Assembly (NCBI GenBank): GCA_964477125.1
Contig: CAYZCZ010000010.1
Coordinates: 1 to 23,084, forward strand
Direction: 5' to 3'
Length of the DNA stretch: 23,084 nt
DNA from: DALYDK01 sp964477125
Lineage (GTDB): Bacteria; Patescibacteriota; Saccharimonadia; Saccharimonadales; CAIOMD01
In this document: one piece after another, positions 14,170 through 22,831 of the stretch
Position numbering within the stretch: the first letter of the stretch is position 1
Layout: each line of letters begins with the position of its first letter
Translations under genes and position numbers: made by a program
The notes under the pieces: generated by a model
The model's database searches: none
What the model saw: the letters and a program-made list of their open reading frames with translations, nothing else
What the model was told of the DNA's origin: nothing

Positions 14170-16854
14170 CTAAGGAACTATAAATGATAATTCTTTAGTA
14201 CTGGTGGCATCGTACAGTACGCTGTCGGTAACGTTTACTGTTACAGCAGTATTTGCAGTGGCGGGTGGAGTGTACTTAAAGGTAACGGTTTGGGTATTAG
14301 CTACATCGAATGATGCACCCGGAGGAACTACGCCATCGATTGTGAAGCTAAGCGTTTTAAGGTCATATTTACCCTTTGTTGCTGTTGCGCTAATTGTGTA
14401 GGTGCCATCACCATTTTTAACGGCTTCATTTATAACTACCGAAGGCTTTTCAGCAGGGTCACACGTGTGGATATCATCTTTATCGGTAGGTATAGCGCCA
14501 CCGGTTGCTCCATATCGTGCTGAAACAGGCCCAATCCAATTACGATACAACGGATCTGAAGAAGGTAATTCTGAAGCCAAACCACCGCCAACAATATTTT
14601 GTTTTGCTTTTTCTGGCGTACATTCAGTGGCAAGTTTGCCAGATACGCTGTCGATTGTGGCTTTCTTATCGTTATTTGGGTAGCGAGGTGTATACCAGCT
14701 TGGGAAAATATCGCATTTACCGCCACTGTTTGTTGCGTAACCAGTAGTTAGGTTTATGCAAACAGTTTTCATTGCAGCAGGTTTTACCCAGCCCTTGTTT
14801 GGCTTGCCTTGAATAGCTTCTGTCAGGAACGTATTCCATGCTGGCCCTAGAACCGAGTTGGTAAACTGGGTCATTGGTTTGTTTTCATGGTGCCCAGACC
14901 ATATTCCAAAGACTACATCCGATGTATATCCCACGAGCCAACCATTTTCATTGTTGTTTGTAGTACCTGTTTTAAAGGCAGATTTAGCGTTTTTAATACG
15001 GTATTGCGAACCTAAAATACTGGCTTTAGTATCGCTAAGCATGTCATTTAGGCTGTAAGCAATTTGTGAATCTAGGACAGGCTCGCCTGGTGTTTCTTTG
15101 TATTCAGAAATTGTTTTATCGCGGATATCTTTAATTTTCAGAATGTATGTTTGGGGTTTATATACACCCATTCTTGCCAAAGTGCTAAATCCATGAACAT
15201 GCTCGGATAATTTAATTTGGCCACCATCTCCAATAGCTGTAGAAAGGATTTCATTACAGTCTTCTTTGCCATTAGCATAACAGCCGGTAACTCCACTTTT
15301 GACACCCATTTTTTTAGCCATATCTTGAGTGTTTTGGATACCTGCCATATACATGGCCTTAATTGCTGGTATGTTTCTTGATTGGCCTAAAGCCGTACGC
15401 ATACTAACAGCGCCATAGTATTTTTTATCCCAGTTTTGTGGAGTCCATCCGCCACCAAAGTTTGTTTGTACATCGTACAAGGTGCTACCAGCACCCCAGT
15501 TTTTATTCTGAGTCATGAGCGTGGCGTAATCGTATGGTTTGTACGATGATCCAGGGCTACGGGGGGTAGTAGCGTAGTTAATTGCTCCAAAGGTAGGGTT
15601 ATTAAAATCTCTACCGCCAACCATGGCAAGTACTTGACCCGTTTCGACATCTTCGGCAACCGCTGCCATATTATCACCACCAATGCGGTCCAATTTAACT
15701 ACAGCAGTGGCAATGGATTCTTCGGCTTTTTTCTGCAAGTTTAAGTCAAGTGTAGTTGTAACTTTAAAGCCGGCCTTACGAGCATTGGTTGCGCCATACT
15801 GTTCTTCTAGTTGTTTTTGAACTTCAGTTACAAAATATGGAGCTATGATGCCACTATACTTACCAGGTTTAGTTTTCACTAACCCAGCTAAGGTATCAGT
15901 TTTTTTTGCCTGATCTGCTTCGGCTTGGGTTATATAACCTTGCTCGGCCATTAGGGTAATAACATAGTTGCGCCGTTCAATTAACTCGGCTGTATTTTCA
16001 CCGGTTGGCGAAAAATAGGTGGGTGCCTGAATCATGGCGGCAAGTAGGGCGGATTGGTCAATAGTAAGGTCTTTGGCACTTTTGTTGAAGTAGCCTTTAG
16101 AAGTAGATTCGATACCAGCGTATCTGGAGCCAAAAGAGATTTCATTTAAATAGGCTGTTAAAATTTCGTCTTTACTGTAGCTACGCTCAAGTTCGGTAGC
16201 CAGTATAAGCTCCTTTAATTTTCTAATAACGTTACGGTCTTGAGTTAGCAGACTGTTTTTAACAAATTGTTGAGTTATGGTTGAGCCACCCTGGACATTG
16301 CCACCCTTGGCGTTATTAACTGCTGAGCGCATTATACCTGAAAAACTAAAACCGCCATGTTTGTAAAAGTCTTTATCTTCTATGGCAATAACTGCGTGCT
16401 GAATATTTTTAGACATTTGGTCTTGCGGAACTGGGTAACATTCTACGTCACCAGAACTGGACCACAACAAGGTCTGACCGGTTCTATCGTAATAAAGTGT
16501 CGATGCCCCTTCGCTACAGGTTTTTAGGTCGGTAATATTTCGTGGTAAATCTTTTCTAAAGTAGGCAAAAACGCCCATAGTAAGAACTAGTAAAATAGCT
16601 AAACAAATTGCCGAGACCTTTAAAAAGCGGAAAAAACCATCACGGTTAAACCAGTATTCTGCAAAGTGTTTAGGGTGCAAATAATAGAAGAATCTTTTAA
16701 AAGGATTCTTAGGCAGTTTAGCCTGATATTCGGCCCGTCGTCGCATTTTGGCGTCTTTATTAGCTTTAAGCCTGTCGCCAATATTGCGATTTGGTTTAAT
16801 GCCAGACGACGTAGGACGTCTCTGACCCTTGGATAATTTTCCTGATTTCTTCAT
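14170..16854 (-). CDS. Class A penicillin-binding protein (bifunctional transglycosylase/transpeptidase)
   Basis: Polymerises and cross-links peptidoglycan at the outer membrane face. 894 residues from ATG 16854: a basic cytoplasmic tail (about 1-75), one membrane segment (about 79-99), GT51 transglycosylase with EDKDFYKHGG (catalytic Glu159) and GGSTITQQ, then the transpeptidase with SSYK (Ser436), SRN (492-494) and KTG (628-630), and a C-terminal Ig-like beta module (about 800-894) rich in Thr and Val. An in-frame TTG at 16890 is rejected as start because it overlaps the TATAAT box. AAGAG lies four bases before the ATG. The gene is convergent with the PIN-TRAM gene and divergent from recG. 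It shows that this lineage builds its own peptidoglycan. The closest label is PBP1A/PonA; the symbol is left open. Confidence 0.95.
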   Translation of the reverse strand: MKKSGKLSKGQRRPTSSGIKPNRNIGDRLKANKDAKMRRRAEYQAKLPKNPFKRFFYYLHPKHFAEYWFNRDGFFRFLKVSAICLAILLVLTMGVFAYFRKDLPRNITDLKTCSEGASTLYYDRTGQTLLWSSSGDVECYPVPQDQMSKNIQHAVIAIEDKDFYKHGGFSFSGIMRSAVNNAKGGNVQGGSTITQQFVKNSLLTQDRNVIRKLKELILATELERSYSKDEILTAYLNEISFGSRYAGIESTSKGYFNKSAKDLTIDQSALLAAMIQAPTYFSPTGENTAELIERRNYVITLMAEQGYITQAEADQAKKTDTLAGLVKTKPGKYSGIIAPYFVTEVQKQLEEQYGATNARKAGFKVTTTLDLNLQKKAEESIATAVVKLDRIGGDNMAAVAEDVETGQVLAMVGGRDFNNPTFGAINYATTPRSPGSSYKPYDYATLMTQNKNWGAGSTLYDVQTNFGGGWTPQNWDKKYYGAVSMRTALGQSRNIPAIKAMYMAGIQNTQDMAKKMGVKSGVTGCYANGKEDCNEILSTAIGDGGQIKLSEHVHGFSTLARMGVYKPQTYILKIKDIRDKTISEYKETPGEPVLDSQIAYSLNDMLSDTKASILGSQYRIKNAKSAFKTGTTNNNENGWLVGYTSDVVFGIWSGHHENKPMTQFTNSVLGPAWNTFLTEAIQGKPNKGWVKPAAMKTVCINLTTGYATNSGGKCDIFPSWYTPRYPNNDKKATIDSVSGKLATECTPEKAKQNIVGGGLASELPSSDPLYRNWIGPVSARYGATGGAIPTDKDDIHTCDPAEKPSVVINEAVKNGDGTYTISATATKGKYDLKTLSFTIDGVVPPGASFDVANTQTVTFKYTPPATANTAVTVNVTDSVLYDATSTKELSFIVP

Positions 16855-16889
16855 TAAACTCTTATTTTCACCTTCAATAAACTTTAGCA

Positions 16890-16898
16890 ATTATATCA
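16890..16898 (-). promoter_or_regulatory. Extended -10 promoter of the penicillin-binding protein gene
   Basis: Minus strand TGA-TATAAT (16898-16890). Transcription from about 16883 gives a leader near 30 bases before ATG 16854. No good -35, as is common with extended -10 promoters. Confidence 0.55.
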
Positions 16899-17009
16899 AA
16901 AATGACACAAAGGCTCCAGTTTACCTGCTTTATTTTTTATTAATTATATTGTGGAAATTTTTGCTTAGAACTAGCTGAAAATACGACTTCGAGGGCAAAA
17001 AAGGTTAAT

Positions 17010-19055
17010 ATGTATGCAATGGAATTGAATACTGAGTTAATAAATGTCAAAGGTGTTGGGTCGGCACGTTTCGAACAACTGAAACAGTTAGGTCTAAAAA
17101 CAGTGGCTGACCTAATGGGGTATTATCCTAGAAAATATCAAGATTATTCGAGCCCTATACCCATTAAAGATATGAGACCAGGCCTTGTTTGTTTGCAGGT
17201 TAAAATATCCAACCTTACAACAAGGCGTGTTCGGAGAGGAATGCATATAACAGAGGCAATTGCCACGGACAACACAGGGAAAGTTAAATTAATTTGGTTT
17301 AACCAACCATATAGGTCGTCAAGTATTAAACCAAACAGTCTTTACTATTTAACAGGTGAATATGCTATGAGTAATAACCGTTTGCAAATTGTAAGCCCCA
17401 ATATAGAACTAAAACAAGACAGTGATGATTTTAAAAGTGGCATTTTACCTATATATAAGGAATCTAAAAACATTAAAAGTACTTATATAAGGAAGTTAAT
17501 TAAACAGTTAGAACCATTATTTATTGATATTCCAGAAACATTACCAGATTTTGTTGTAATGGGCGAAAAACTAATGCCAAAAGCAATAGCAGTTAAGGCG
17601 CTACATTTACCACAGTCTGCTAATCAGTTAGATGAAGCGACTGCTAGAATGGGTTTTGAAGAAGTTTTTATACTAATGTTGGCATCGGCTAGTAACAAGA
17701 ACCAAACTCTACAAAATATAGCACCTAAGATTTGTTTTAATGAAATAGTTGCCAAAGAATTTGTTAGTAAGCTTAAATTCAAATTAACAGATTCACAGCG
17801 TAGAGTTATATGGCAAATATACAAAGATATGCAAACTACCGAACCAATGAACAGGTTGGTTGAGGGTGATGTAGGATCAGGTAAAACAGTTGTTGCAACA
17901 ATGGCAGGACTAATGGTTTGCGAACAAGACATGCAAGTTGCTTTTTTGGCTCCAACCGAACTGCTTGCAAGGCAACATTACAATACGATAAAAGAATTTT
18001 TAGGCCACACCAAGTATGCTAATGAAATTGCATTAATAACAGGCGGACACACAGCCAAGCTTAAGAAAGAAATAAAAGAAAGCTTGGCAAAGGGTAGAAT
18101 TAGGTTTCTAATTGGCACACATGCAATTTTGCAAAAAGATGTTGACTGGCATAACTTGGGGCTGGTTGTTATTGATGAACAACATAGGTTTGGTGTTGAA
18201 CAACGGCAAAATATAACTCTAAAAGCTGGCCATATGCCTCATGTCCTATGCCTAACAGCTACTCCTATACCTAGGTCGCTAGCATTAACTGTTTATGGCG
18301 AACTATCTATTAGTACGTTAGATACCGCACCCAGCACGCGGGCAGGGGTAGATACTGAATTAATTTCTCCGAACTCTACAGCGCAAATGTACGAAAAGAT
18401 AATAAAGTCCTTAGAACTTGGCCAGCAGGCATATATAGTGTGTCCATTGGTAAATGAAAGTGATTTTTTACCAGTAGCTAGTGCCGAAGAAACATACGAA
18501 AAATTACGAAAAACCGTATTTAAGAATTGGAAAGTAGGCTTACTGCATGGCCGTATGAAACCTAGCGACAAAGAACATGTTATGGCAAATTTTAGGTATA
18601 AAACAATTGATGTGTTAGTTTCTACTACTGTAATAGAAGTAGGCGTAGATGTACCCAACGCTACAGAAATGGCCATAATGGATGCAAACCGGTTTGGGTT
18701 AGCCCAACTGCATCAACTAAGGGGCCGGGTTGGCCGTGGACAGCACAAGGGAACTTGCTATTTGGTGATGACAGATTCCTCTGCTCCTAGTAGGCGAATG
18801 AGGGCCGTAGCAGGAACAGACAGTGGTTTTGAATTGGCTGAGTTAGACTTAGAAATACGTGGTCCAGGAGCCATATATGGGCACATGCAACATGGGGCAT
18901 TAGACCTAAATTTTGCGAAAATAACAGATGCTAAACTAATAAATAAAGCTAAAAATGCCATAGAAAAATATCCGCAGTTACAAGAAAATATGGTAAAATA
19001 TAAGCAATTATTTAGGTCAGTAAATAAGGCTAGCAAGCTAATTTACTTTAACTAA
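17010..19055 (+). CDS. recG: ATP-dependent DNA helicase RecG
   Basis: Remodels stalled forks and branched recombination intermediates. 681 residues in the family range. Seen: N-terminal helix-hairpin region (VKGVGSARFEQLKQLGL) and wedge OB-fold with YYPRKYQDYS, helicase domain 1 with Walker A GDVGSGKT (286-293), APTELLARQH, DEQH (389-392) in IDEQHRFGVEQR, TATPIPRSLA, helicase domain 2 with LLHGRMKPSDKE, STTVIEVGVDVPNAT and QLRGRVGRG, and the RecG C-terminal end with GxDSGFELAELDLEIRGPG. Start ATG 17010 has AAAAGG five bases upstream; MELNTEL at 17019 is an alternative. It is divergent from the PBP gene. The gene 30 bases downstream may be cotranscribed. Confidence 0.97.
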   Translation: MYAMELNTELINVKGVGSARFEQLKQLGLKTVADLMGYYPRKYQDYSSPIPIKDMRPGLVCLQVKISNLTTRRVRRGMHITEAIATDNTGKVKLIWFNQPYRSSSIKPNSLYYLTGEYAMSNNRLQIVSPNIELKQDSDDFKSGILPIYKESKNIKSTYIRKLIKQLEPLFIDIPETLPDFVVMGEKLMPKAIAVKALHLPQSANQLDEATARMGFEEVFILMLASASNKNQTLQNIAPKICFNEIVAKEFVSKLKFKLTDSQRRVIWQIYKDMQTTEPMNRLVEGDVGSGKTVVATMAGLMVCEQDMQVAFLAPTELLARQHYNTIKEFLGHTKYANEIALITGGHTAKLKKEIKESLAKGRIRFLIGTHAILQKDVDWHNLGLVVIDEQHRFGVEQRQNITLKAGHMPHVLCLTATPIPRSLALTVYGELSISTLDTAPSTRAGVDTELISPNSTAQMYEKIIKSLELGQQAYIVCPLVNESDFLPVASAEETYEKLRKTVFKNWKVGLLHGRMKPSDKEHVMANFRYKTIDVLVSTTVIEVGVDVPNATEMAIMDANRFGLAQLHQLRGRVGRGQHKGTCYLVMTDSSAPSRRMRAVAGTDSGFELAELDLEIRGPGAIYGHMQHGALDLNFAKITDAKLINKAKNAIEKYPQLQENMVKYKQLFRSVNKASKLIYFN

Positions 19056-19085
19056 AACTATAAAATCGCTAAGGAATTTTGACAT

Positions 19086-19895
19086 ATGTATTCTGGTTCT
19101 ACCTTGACTAATGCGTCAGGCAATTTGGTTGGGGCTCATCAAAAGATAGATAGATCTGCCCGCAAAGTATTGTCAGATTTATTGAGTGACAATAAACTCT
19201 TTCCGTCTAAAAGACTTATACTGCATTTCGAAGGTAAAAATGGCCCTGATAGCGCCAAGGCTAAGTTAGATGGAGTTCACGCCCCGTGGCACTTTTACGA
19301 CCCCTTTGACCCAGATGATGGTATTTTATTGGAGCAAATCGAGGAACATTTTAATAACTTGGTAGATGCATTAAAAAGTAAAAATTTGGTAAGGTCAGGT
19401 TTTGAGGCAAGCTGGTTGGCGCACGCACTAGTTGACGGCCTAACCCCAGCCCATCATTACCCGTACGAAGAAGAACTAGAAAAATTGCGGGGTGAGGGCA
19501 AGGAAACAAGAAATACAGTATATAAAAAAATTGTTATCCCGGGGGATAATTTTAGGGAAGTATTTACTAAAAACTGGGAAATGTGGGGTTCCAAAGGCTT
19601 ATTTACTACACATGCTTTGTTTGAAATGGGTGCCGCAATGGTTATGGCACCAATGACTTACCGCATTGCTAGACCTAATAAATACGAAATCAAAAAGGTC
19701 CAACAAATAGGTTTGCCTGAATATTTTAAACGTACAGCCCGTGAAGTTGCTTTGCTAAACATGTATGAAGATTTTTACAAAAGAGGCTGGACGCCTAAGC
19801 TAGCTAAAACCACTAGGTTAGAGCTTGCACCAAAAATGGCCCGTACCGTAACCCTTGCCTGGTTCATGGCCGCCCGTGATGCTCAAATAGCATAG
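19086..19895 (+). CDS. Putative zinc phospholipase C/S1-P1-like helical protein
   Basis: 269 residues, no signal peptide or membrane segment. Family assignment is tentative. Histidines and acids are arranged like the zinc-dependent phospholipase C/S1-P1 nuclease fold: GAHQKIDRSA (His18), HAPWHFYDP (His65, His69), LAHALVDGLTPAHHYPY (His113, Asp117, His123/124) and THALFEMG (His176, Glu180). The pattern W-x-x-H-x-x-x-D followed by P-x-H is typical of that fold. ATG 19086 has AAGGA (19071-19075) ten bases upstream. It lies 30 bases after recG on the same strand, with a TATAAA at 19059-19064 that could be its own -10. It may equally be a family restricted to its lineage, with the metal site used differently. 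Lack of an export signal is unusual for secreted PLC enzymes. Confidence 0.75.
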   Translation: MYSGSTLTNASGNLVGAHQKIDRSARKVLSDLLSDNKLFPSKRLILHFEGKNGPDSAKAKLDGVHAPWHFYDPFDPDDGILLEQIEEHFNNLVDALKSKNLVRSGFEASWLAHALVDGLTPAHHYPYEEELEKLRGEGKETRNTVYKKIVIPGDNFREVFTKNWEMWGSKGLFTTHALFEMGAAMVMAPMTYRIARPNKYEIKKVQQIGLPEYFKRTAREVALLNMYEDFYKRGWTPKLAKTTRLELAPKMARTVTLAWFMAARDAQIA

Positions 19896-19988
19896 TGCAG
19901 AAAGGTTTTCTAATATTGATTTTGTTAATATCGTTGGCTTAGTTATTTTTAAGTCATAAACAGGAGAGATAGATATTTAAAAACTAGG

Positions 19989-20726
19989 CTAACTCTTTAA
20001 ATTACCAAGAAGGCGCAAAGCTTCTAGGTAAAGCCAAATTAATGTAACCATTAAGGCGAAAGCACCATACCATTCGAACATTTTTGGTGCATTTTCTTTT
20101 TCGAAACGCTGAATTAAATCGAAGTCTAGTATTAAGTTTAGTGTGGCTAAAAAGATCACAACTATACTAAAAATAATACCTATGGGCCCAGTGTCAAAAA
20201 TAAGAGGTGCTTTAACTCCAAATAAGCTTAAACCAAAAGCCACAAGGTAGTAAACGGCAAGTCCAGCAGTAGCAATAATTACGCCAGTTCTAAACTTTTC
20301 TGTAACTTTAATTAAGCCCAAGCTAAATGCCCATAAGCTTACAAAGAATATTGCACCAGTTAGGCAAATAGCCTGTACAACAATTCCGTTAAACTGCACG
20401 TTATACATTTGTGAGATTGCTCCCATAACATAGCCTTGGCAAAGTGCGTATATTGGGCCACCTATAAAAGCAATATTCGGCTTGAAGCTTGTAATTAATG
20501 CTGTAACAAAAGCTAATATCGATGCACCAATTAGCATAAATAATGCGCTTGAAGACTGCGATGCGGAAGCTTGCCAACCAAAATATCCGGCCCCTATTGT
20601 TAAGGCTAGCAAAAATAAAATTTTAAAAGTTGTGCCAACTATTGTAGCGGTAGCAGAACTATCTGATTCTGAGATTCTTTGTAGAACTTTATTCGAAAGT
20701 ACCGGGTTGCCACTATTATCTTGCAT
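19989..20726 (-). CDS. Bax inhibitor-1/YccA family membrane protein
   Basis: 245 residues with a short soluble N-terminus (SGNPVLSNKVLQRI, typical of the actinobacterial-type Bax1-I family) and seven hydrophobic segments, the last preceded by ENAPKMFEWYGAFALMVTL, another family signature. Relatives are thought to be pH- or calcium-responsive membrane leak channels; the function here is not known. The ATG at 20726 has AGGGGG about six bases upstream and a TATAAT at 20756-20751, giving a leader of about 18 bases. It is convergent with the 19086 gene; the spacer (19896-19988) holds only weak AT-rich inverted repeats. Confidence 0.92.
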   Translation of the reverse strand: MQDNSGNPVLSNKVLQRISESDSSATATIVGTTFKILFLLALTIGAGYFGWQASASQSSSALFMLIGASILAFVTALITSFKPNIAFIGGPIYALCQGYVMGAISQMYNVQFNGIVVQAICLTGAIFFVSLWAFSLGLIKVTEKFRTGVIIATAGLAVYYLVAFGLSLFGVKAPLIFDTGPIGIIFSIVVIFLATLNLILDFDLIQRFEKENAPKMFEWYGAFALMVTLIWLYLEALRLLGNLKS

Positions 20727-20750
20727 TATTTCCCCCTTATATTTTTCTAT

Positions 20751-20756
20751 ATTATA
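20751..20756 (-). promoter_or_regulatory. -10 box (TATAAT) of the Bax-inhibitor gene
   Basis: Minus strand TATAAT (20756-20751), predicted start about 20744, followed by the Shine-Dalgarno AGGGGG and ATG 20726. Confidence 0.55.
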
Positions 20757-20764
20757 TCAATAAG

Positions 20765-21034
20765 CTAAAAAGTAAACACAACTTTTTCTTGGTTATTATC
20801 CACCAGTCAATTAATTTCTCTAAGGACTTTTGTCTCTGCTTGCTTTTTCTACTTTAGCATCTAGTTAGTCAAGGCTTGGTTTTTTAAGTATTTCAAGCAA
20901 AATGGTTGAGAATCATTTCGATTAACGAATTATTGCTCTTGCATAGTATTTGCCAGCCTAACTAGCTTACCTAGCCAACCAGGACTATAGTTAAAAACTT
21001 TTATTTTTGCAACAAAGAATTATTTTTATGCTAT
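20765..21034. other. Intergenic region with no recognised feature
   Basis: About 270 AT-rich bases upstream of the Bax-inhibitor gene and downstream of the 21035 gene. No frame of useful length, no strong hairpin, no tRNA and no T-run terminator were found. Confidence 0.5.
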
Positions 21035-21428
21035 CTAGGGAATATCTTTTAAAAGTTTAGCCAATCCATCTGAATAAATACCAGCGTGTAAATCATGATC
21101 TATCTTTATTCCAGCACTAATCATAGGGTCATTAGAAATGCCAATAATAGTTGGTTTTTCAATTATTCCAAGACAACTAAGCACATCTATAATTTCAAAA
21201 ATACTTTTTCCATCTCCGGCGGGGTAGTTGTATTTAGCTACAATCTCAATTTTCTGCGGCTCCATGACTGGTCTTTTTCTAAAAAAAGTTTTTCTTGTTT
21301 CTATATCGAATTCTGAAGGCAAATTATATCTAAAAACTGGTGGATCATACATGTTTTCATGCACGAGGGTTCCGTCTAACAACACTACATCGGCTTCAAT
21401 CTCATGAGTTGCCATACTTCCTAGATCG
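21035..21428 (-). CDS. Hypothetical protein, 5' end at or beyond the assembly gap
   Basis: Not recognised. The reverse-strand frame runs from the N-gap to TAG at 21035; an internal ATG (MATHEIEADVVLLDG) would give 125 residues and may be the true start, though its Shine-Dalgarno candidate AGGA is very close. The sequence reads as soluble alpha/beta: VVLLDGTLVHE near the N-terminus, then RKTFFRKRPV, KIEIVAKYNY, a glycine-rich turn PAGDGKSIFEIIDVL, IIGISNDP, and an ending GLAKLLKDIP. No membrane segment. It is divergent from rsmD, the promoters of both being in the gap. Any longer frame running through the gap into the opposite strand of rsmD is an artefact. Confidence 0.7.
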
Positions 21429-21528
21429 NNNNNNNNNNNNNNNNNNNNNNNNNNNNNNNNNNNNNNNNNNNNNNNNNNNNNNNNNNNNNNNNNNNNNNNN
21501 NNNNNNNNNNNNNNNNNNNNNNNNNNNN
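21429..21528. other. Assembly gap (100 N)
   Basis: Exactly 100 Ns, the default for unknown length. Unlike the gap at 13431, its flanks share no overlap. It hides roughly the first 55 residues of rsmD, the divergent promoter region and perhaps the start of the 21035 gene, so the real gap probably exceeds 100 bases. Confidence 0.95.
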
Positions 21529-21920
21529 TAGATGCTTTTGCCGGTAGCGGTGCTGTGGGACTAGAAGCCTTAAGCAGGGGCGCAAGCCAAGTGACTTTTA
21601 TTGATTCCGATAAAAATGCCAATCAAACAATAAACGAGAATATAGCTAAACTTAAACCTAATAATGTTAAAAGTATTAAGGCAAACTCGGCCAGCTGGAG
21701 TGACCATAACTTTGAAACAAGGTTTGATATTGTTATTGCTGACCCGCCATATGACCATATTATTTTTGAGCAACTTAATAAGCTAACTCGTAATATTAAA
21801 AAAGGTGGTTTGTTTATTTTATCTGTACCAAAAAATTTTCCTAGACCAACCTTCGAAAACTTACAAATAGTAGAAGATAAAAGCTTTGCAGATGGAAGTA
21901 TAGTCTTTTACAGAAGCTAG
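21529..21920 (+). CDS. rsmD: 16S rRNA (guanine966-N2)-methyltransferase RsmD, N-terminus in the gap
   Basis: Methylates G966 of 16S rRNA in the 30S subunit using S-adenosylmethionine. What remains is the Rossmann core: motif I DAFAGSGAVGLEALSRGA just after the gap, acidic motif FIDSDKNA, and the catalytic DPPY in FDIVIADPPYD, followed by the last strands. It ends with TAG at 21920. About 55 N-terminal residues, which usually include the RPTxDRVRE signature, are missing with the gap. A GTG at 21555 is not the true start. Usually rsmD is followed by coaD; here a PP2C-like gene follows 65 bases later. Confidence 0.9.
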
Positions 21921-21985
21921 ACAAAATATATAAAAAATATTATAGTAGAAGTAACTAAATTCTTAAATTATTGGAGAATAATAAA

Positions 21986-22771
21986 TTGATTATAAATGAA
22001 CCCACAGTTGGTTATGGGCTAACTCCCTATGAAATAGGCCCTGGCTATGAAGACAAAGAAACACTAATAAGTACTCACGAGCATTACTCTACTGTCTTAT
22101 ACACGCCTAATAACCATATACAGGTTATCAATAAATCTGCTTACAAAAAAGGCTTACGTTTACATGGATTTGCGCATGGTGCAGAGCATGTTGCCGACCC
22201 AATAGACTCTGCAAAAGAAATAAAAAGTAAGATAACTAACTCTAGTTTTTATATGCCAACACAAGATTCAGAAATGTTTAATGTGGTAACAGACCTTGCT
22301 AAGCACCTGACGTTTGCCCAAAGAGACTGGCACAAAGATTCTGAAATAGAAGGTGGCCAACAAAAGGCTAGCTCTGCAGTTTTAGTAAGAATTTGGGATG
22401 CAAACGGTAGGCATTTTGTATCTAGCGTTAATGTTGGGATTGGAATGGCCTGTATTGTATACAAAGAAACTGGGAATATACAACCACTATTTGTAGAAGA
22501 GTCGACAAATGACAATAGACCCCTAGATTACTTAGGAAAAAGCCCAGGCTTTGCACCAACTACGAATAATACGTTTGAAGTTAGTAAGGGTGATTCAGTT
22601 GTTTTACTTTCTAACAGTTTAGTTCCTAACCATGACGATGACTTTACCTTGGAACAAATTATTACTGATGCAATTACTAGTACCAGTAATATGGAAGATT
22701 TTGGTCGATATTTAATAGAAAAACGTGGTAAAAAAAATCGTGACTCTTTGGTGACAGCAGTTAAAGTATAA
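21986..22771 (+). CDS. PP2C-fold (PPM) protein with degenerate active site
   Basis: 261 residues from TTG 21986, chosen because GGAG (21973-21976) lies nine bases upstream; the in-frame TTG at 21971 overlaps that Shine-Dalgarno. The order resembles PPM/PP2C phosphatases: AVLVRIWDANGRHFVSSVNVG (about 131-151), a strand pair ending in IQPLF, KGDSVVLLSNSLVP (201-214) where the family has GDxLLLxSDGL, and a final NRDSLVTAVKV where it has DNxTxxxV. The metal-binding aspartates are replaced: GDS becomes GIG (151-153), SDG becomes SNS (209-211) and DN becomes DS. It is thus likely a pseudophosphatase or a regulator. The N-terminal 60 residues are not recognised. PP2C homology is inferred from motif order only. 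Confidence 0.68.
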   Translation: MIINEPTVGYGLTPYEIGPGYEDKETLISTHEHYSTVLYTPNNHIQVINKSAYKKGLRLHGFAHGAEHVADPIDSAKEIKSKITNSSFYMPTQDSEMFNVVTDLAKHLTFAQRDWHKDSEIEGGQQKASSAVLVRIWDANGRHFVSSVNVGIGMACIVYKETGNIQPLFVEESTNDNRPLDYLGKSPGFAPTTNNTFEVSKGDSVVLLSNSLVPNHDDDFTLEQIITDAITSTSNMEDFGRYLIEKRGKKNRDSLVTAVKV

Positions 22772-22831
22772 ATATTGTTTGATAAATACTCAATTTTTTT
22801 ATAAGATGTAAACTGTACATTTTTTGTATAA

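Noticed and set aside
16855..16890. TTG at 16890 as start of the penicillin-binding protein
   Set aside because: It overlaps the TATAAT box, so it would lie upstream of the transcript; ATG 16854 is used.
21035..21622. 195-residue reverse frame running through the N-gap into rsmD
   Set aside because: The part beyond the gap is the antisense of rsmD motif I; only 21035-21428 is supported.
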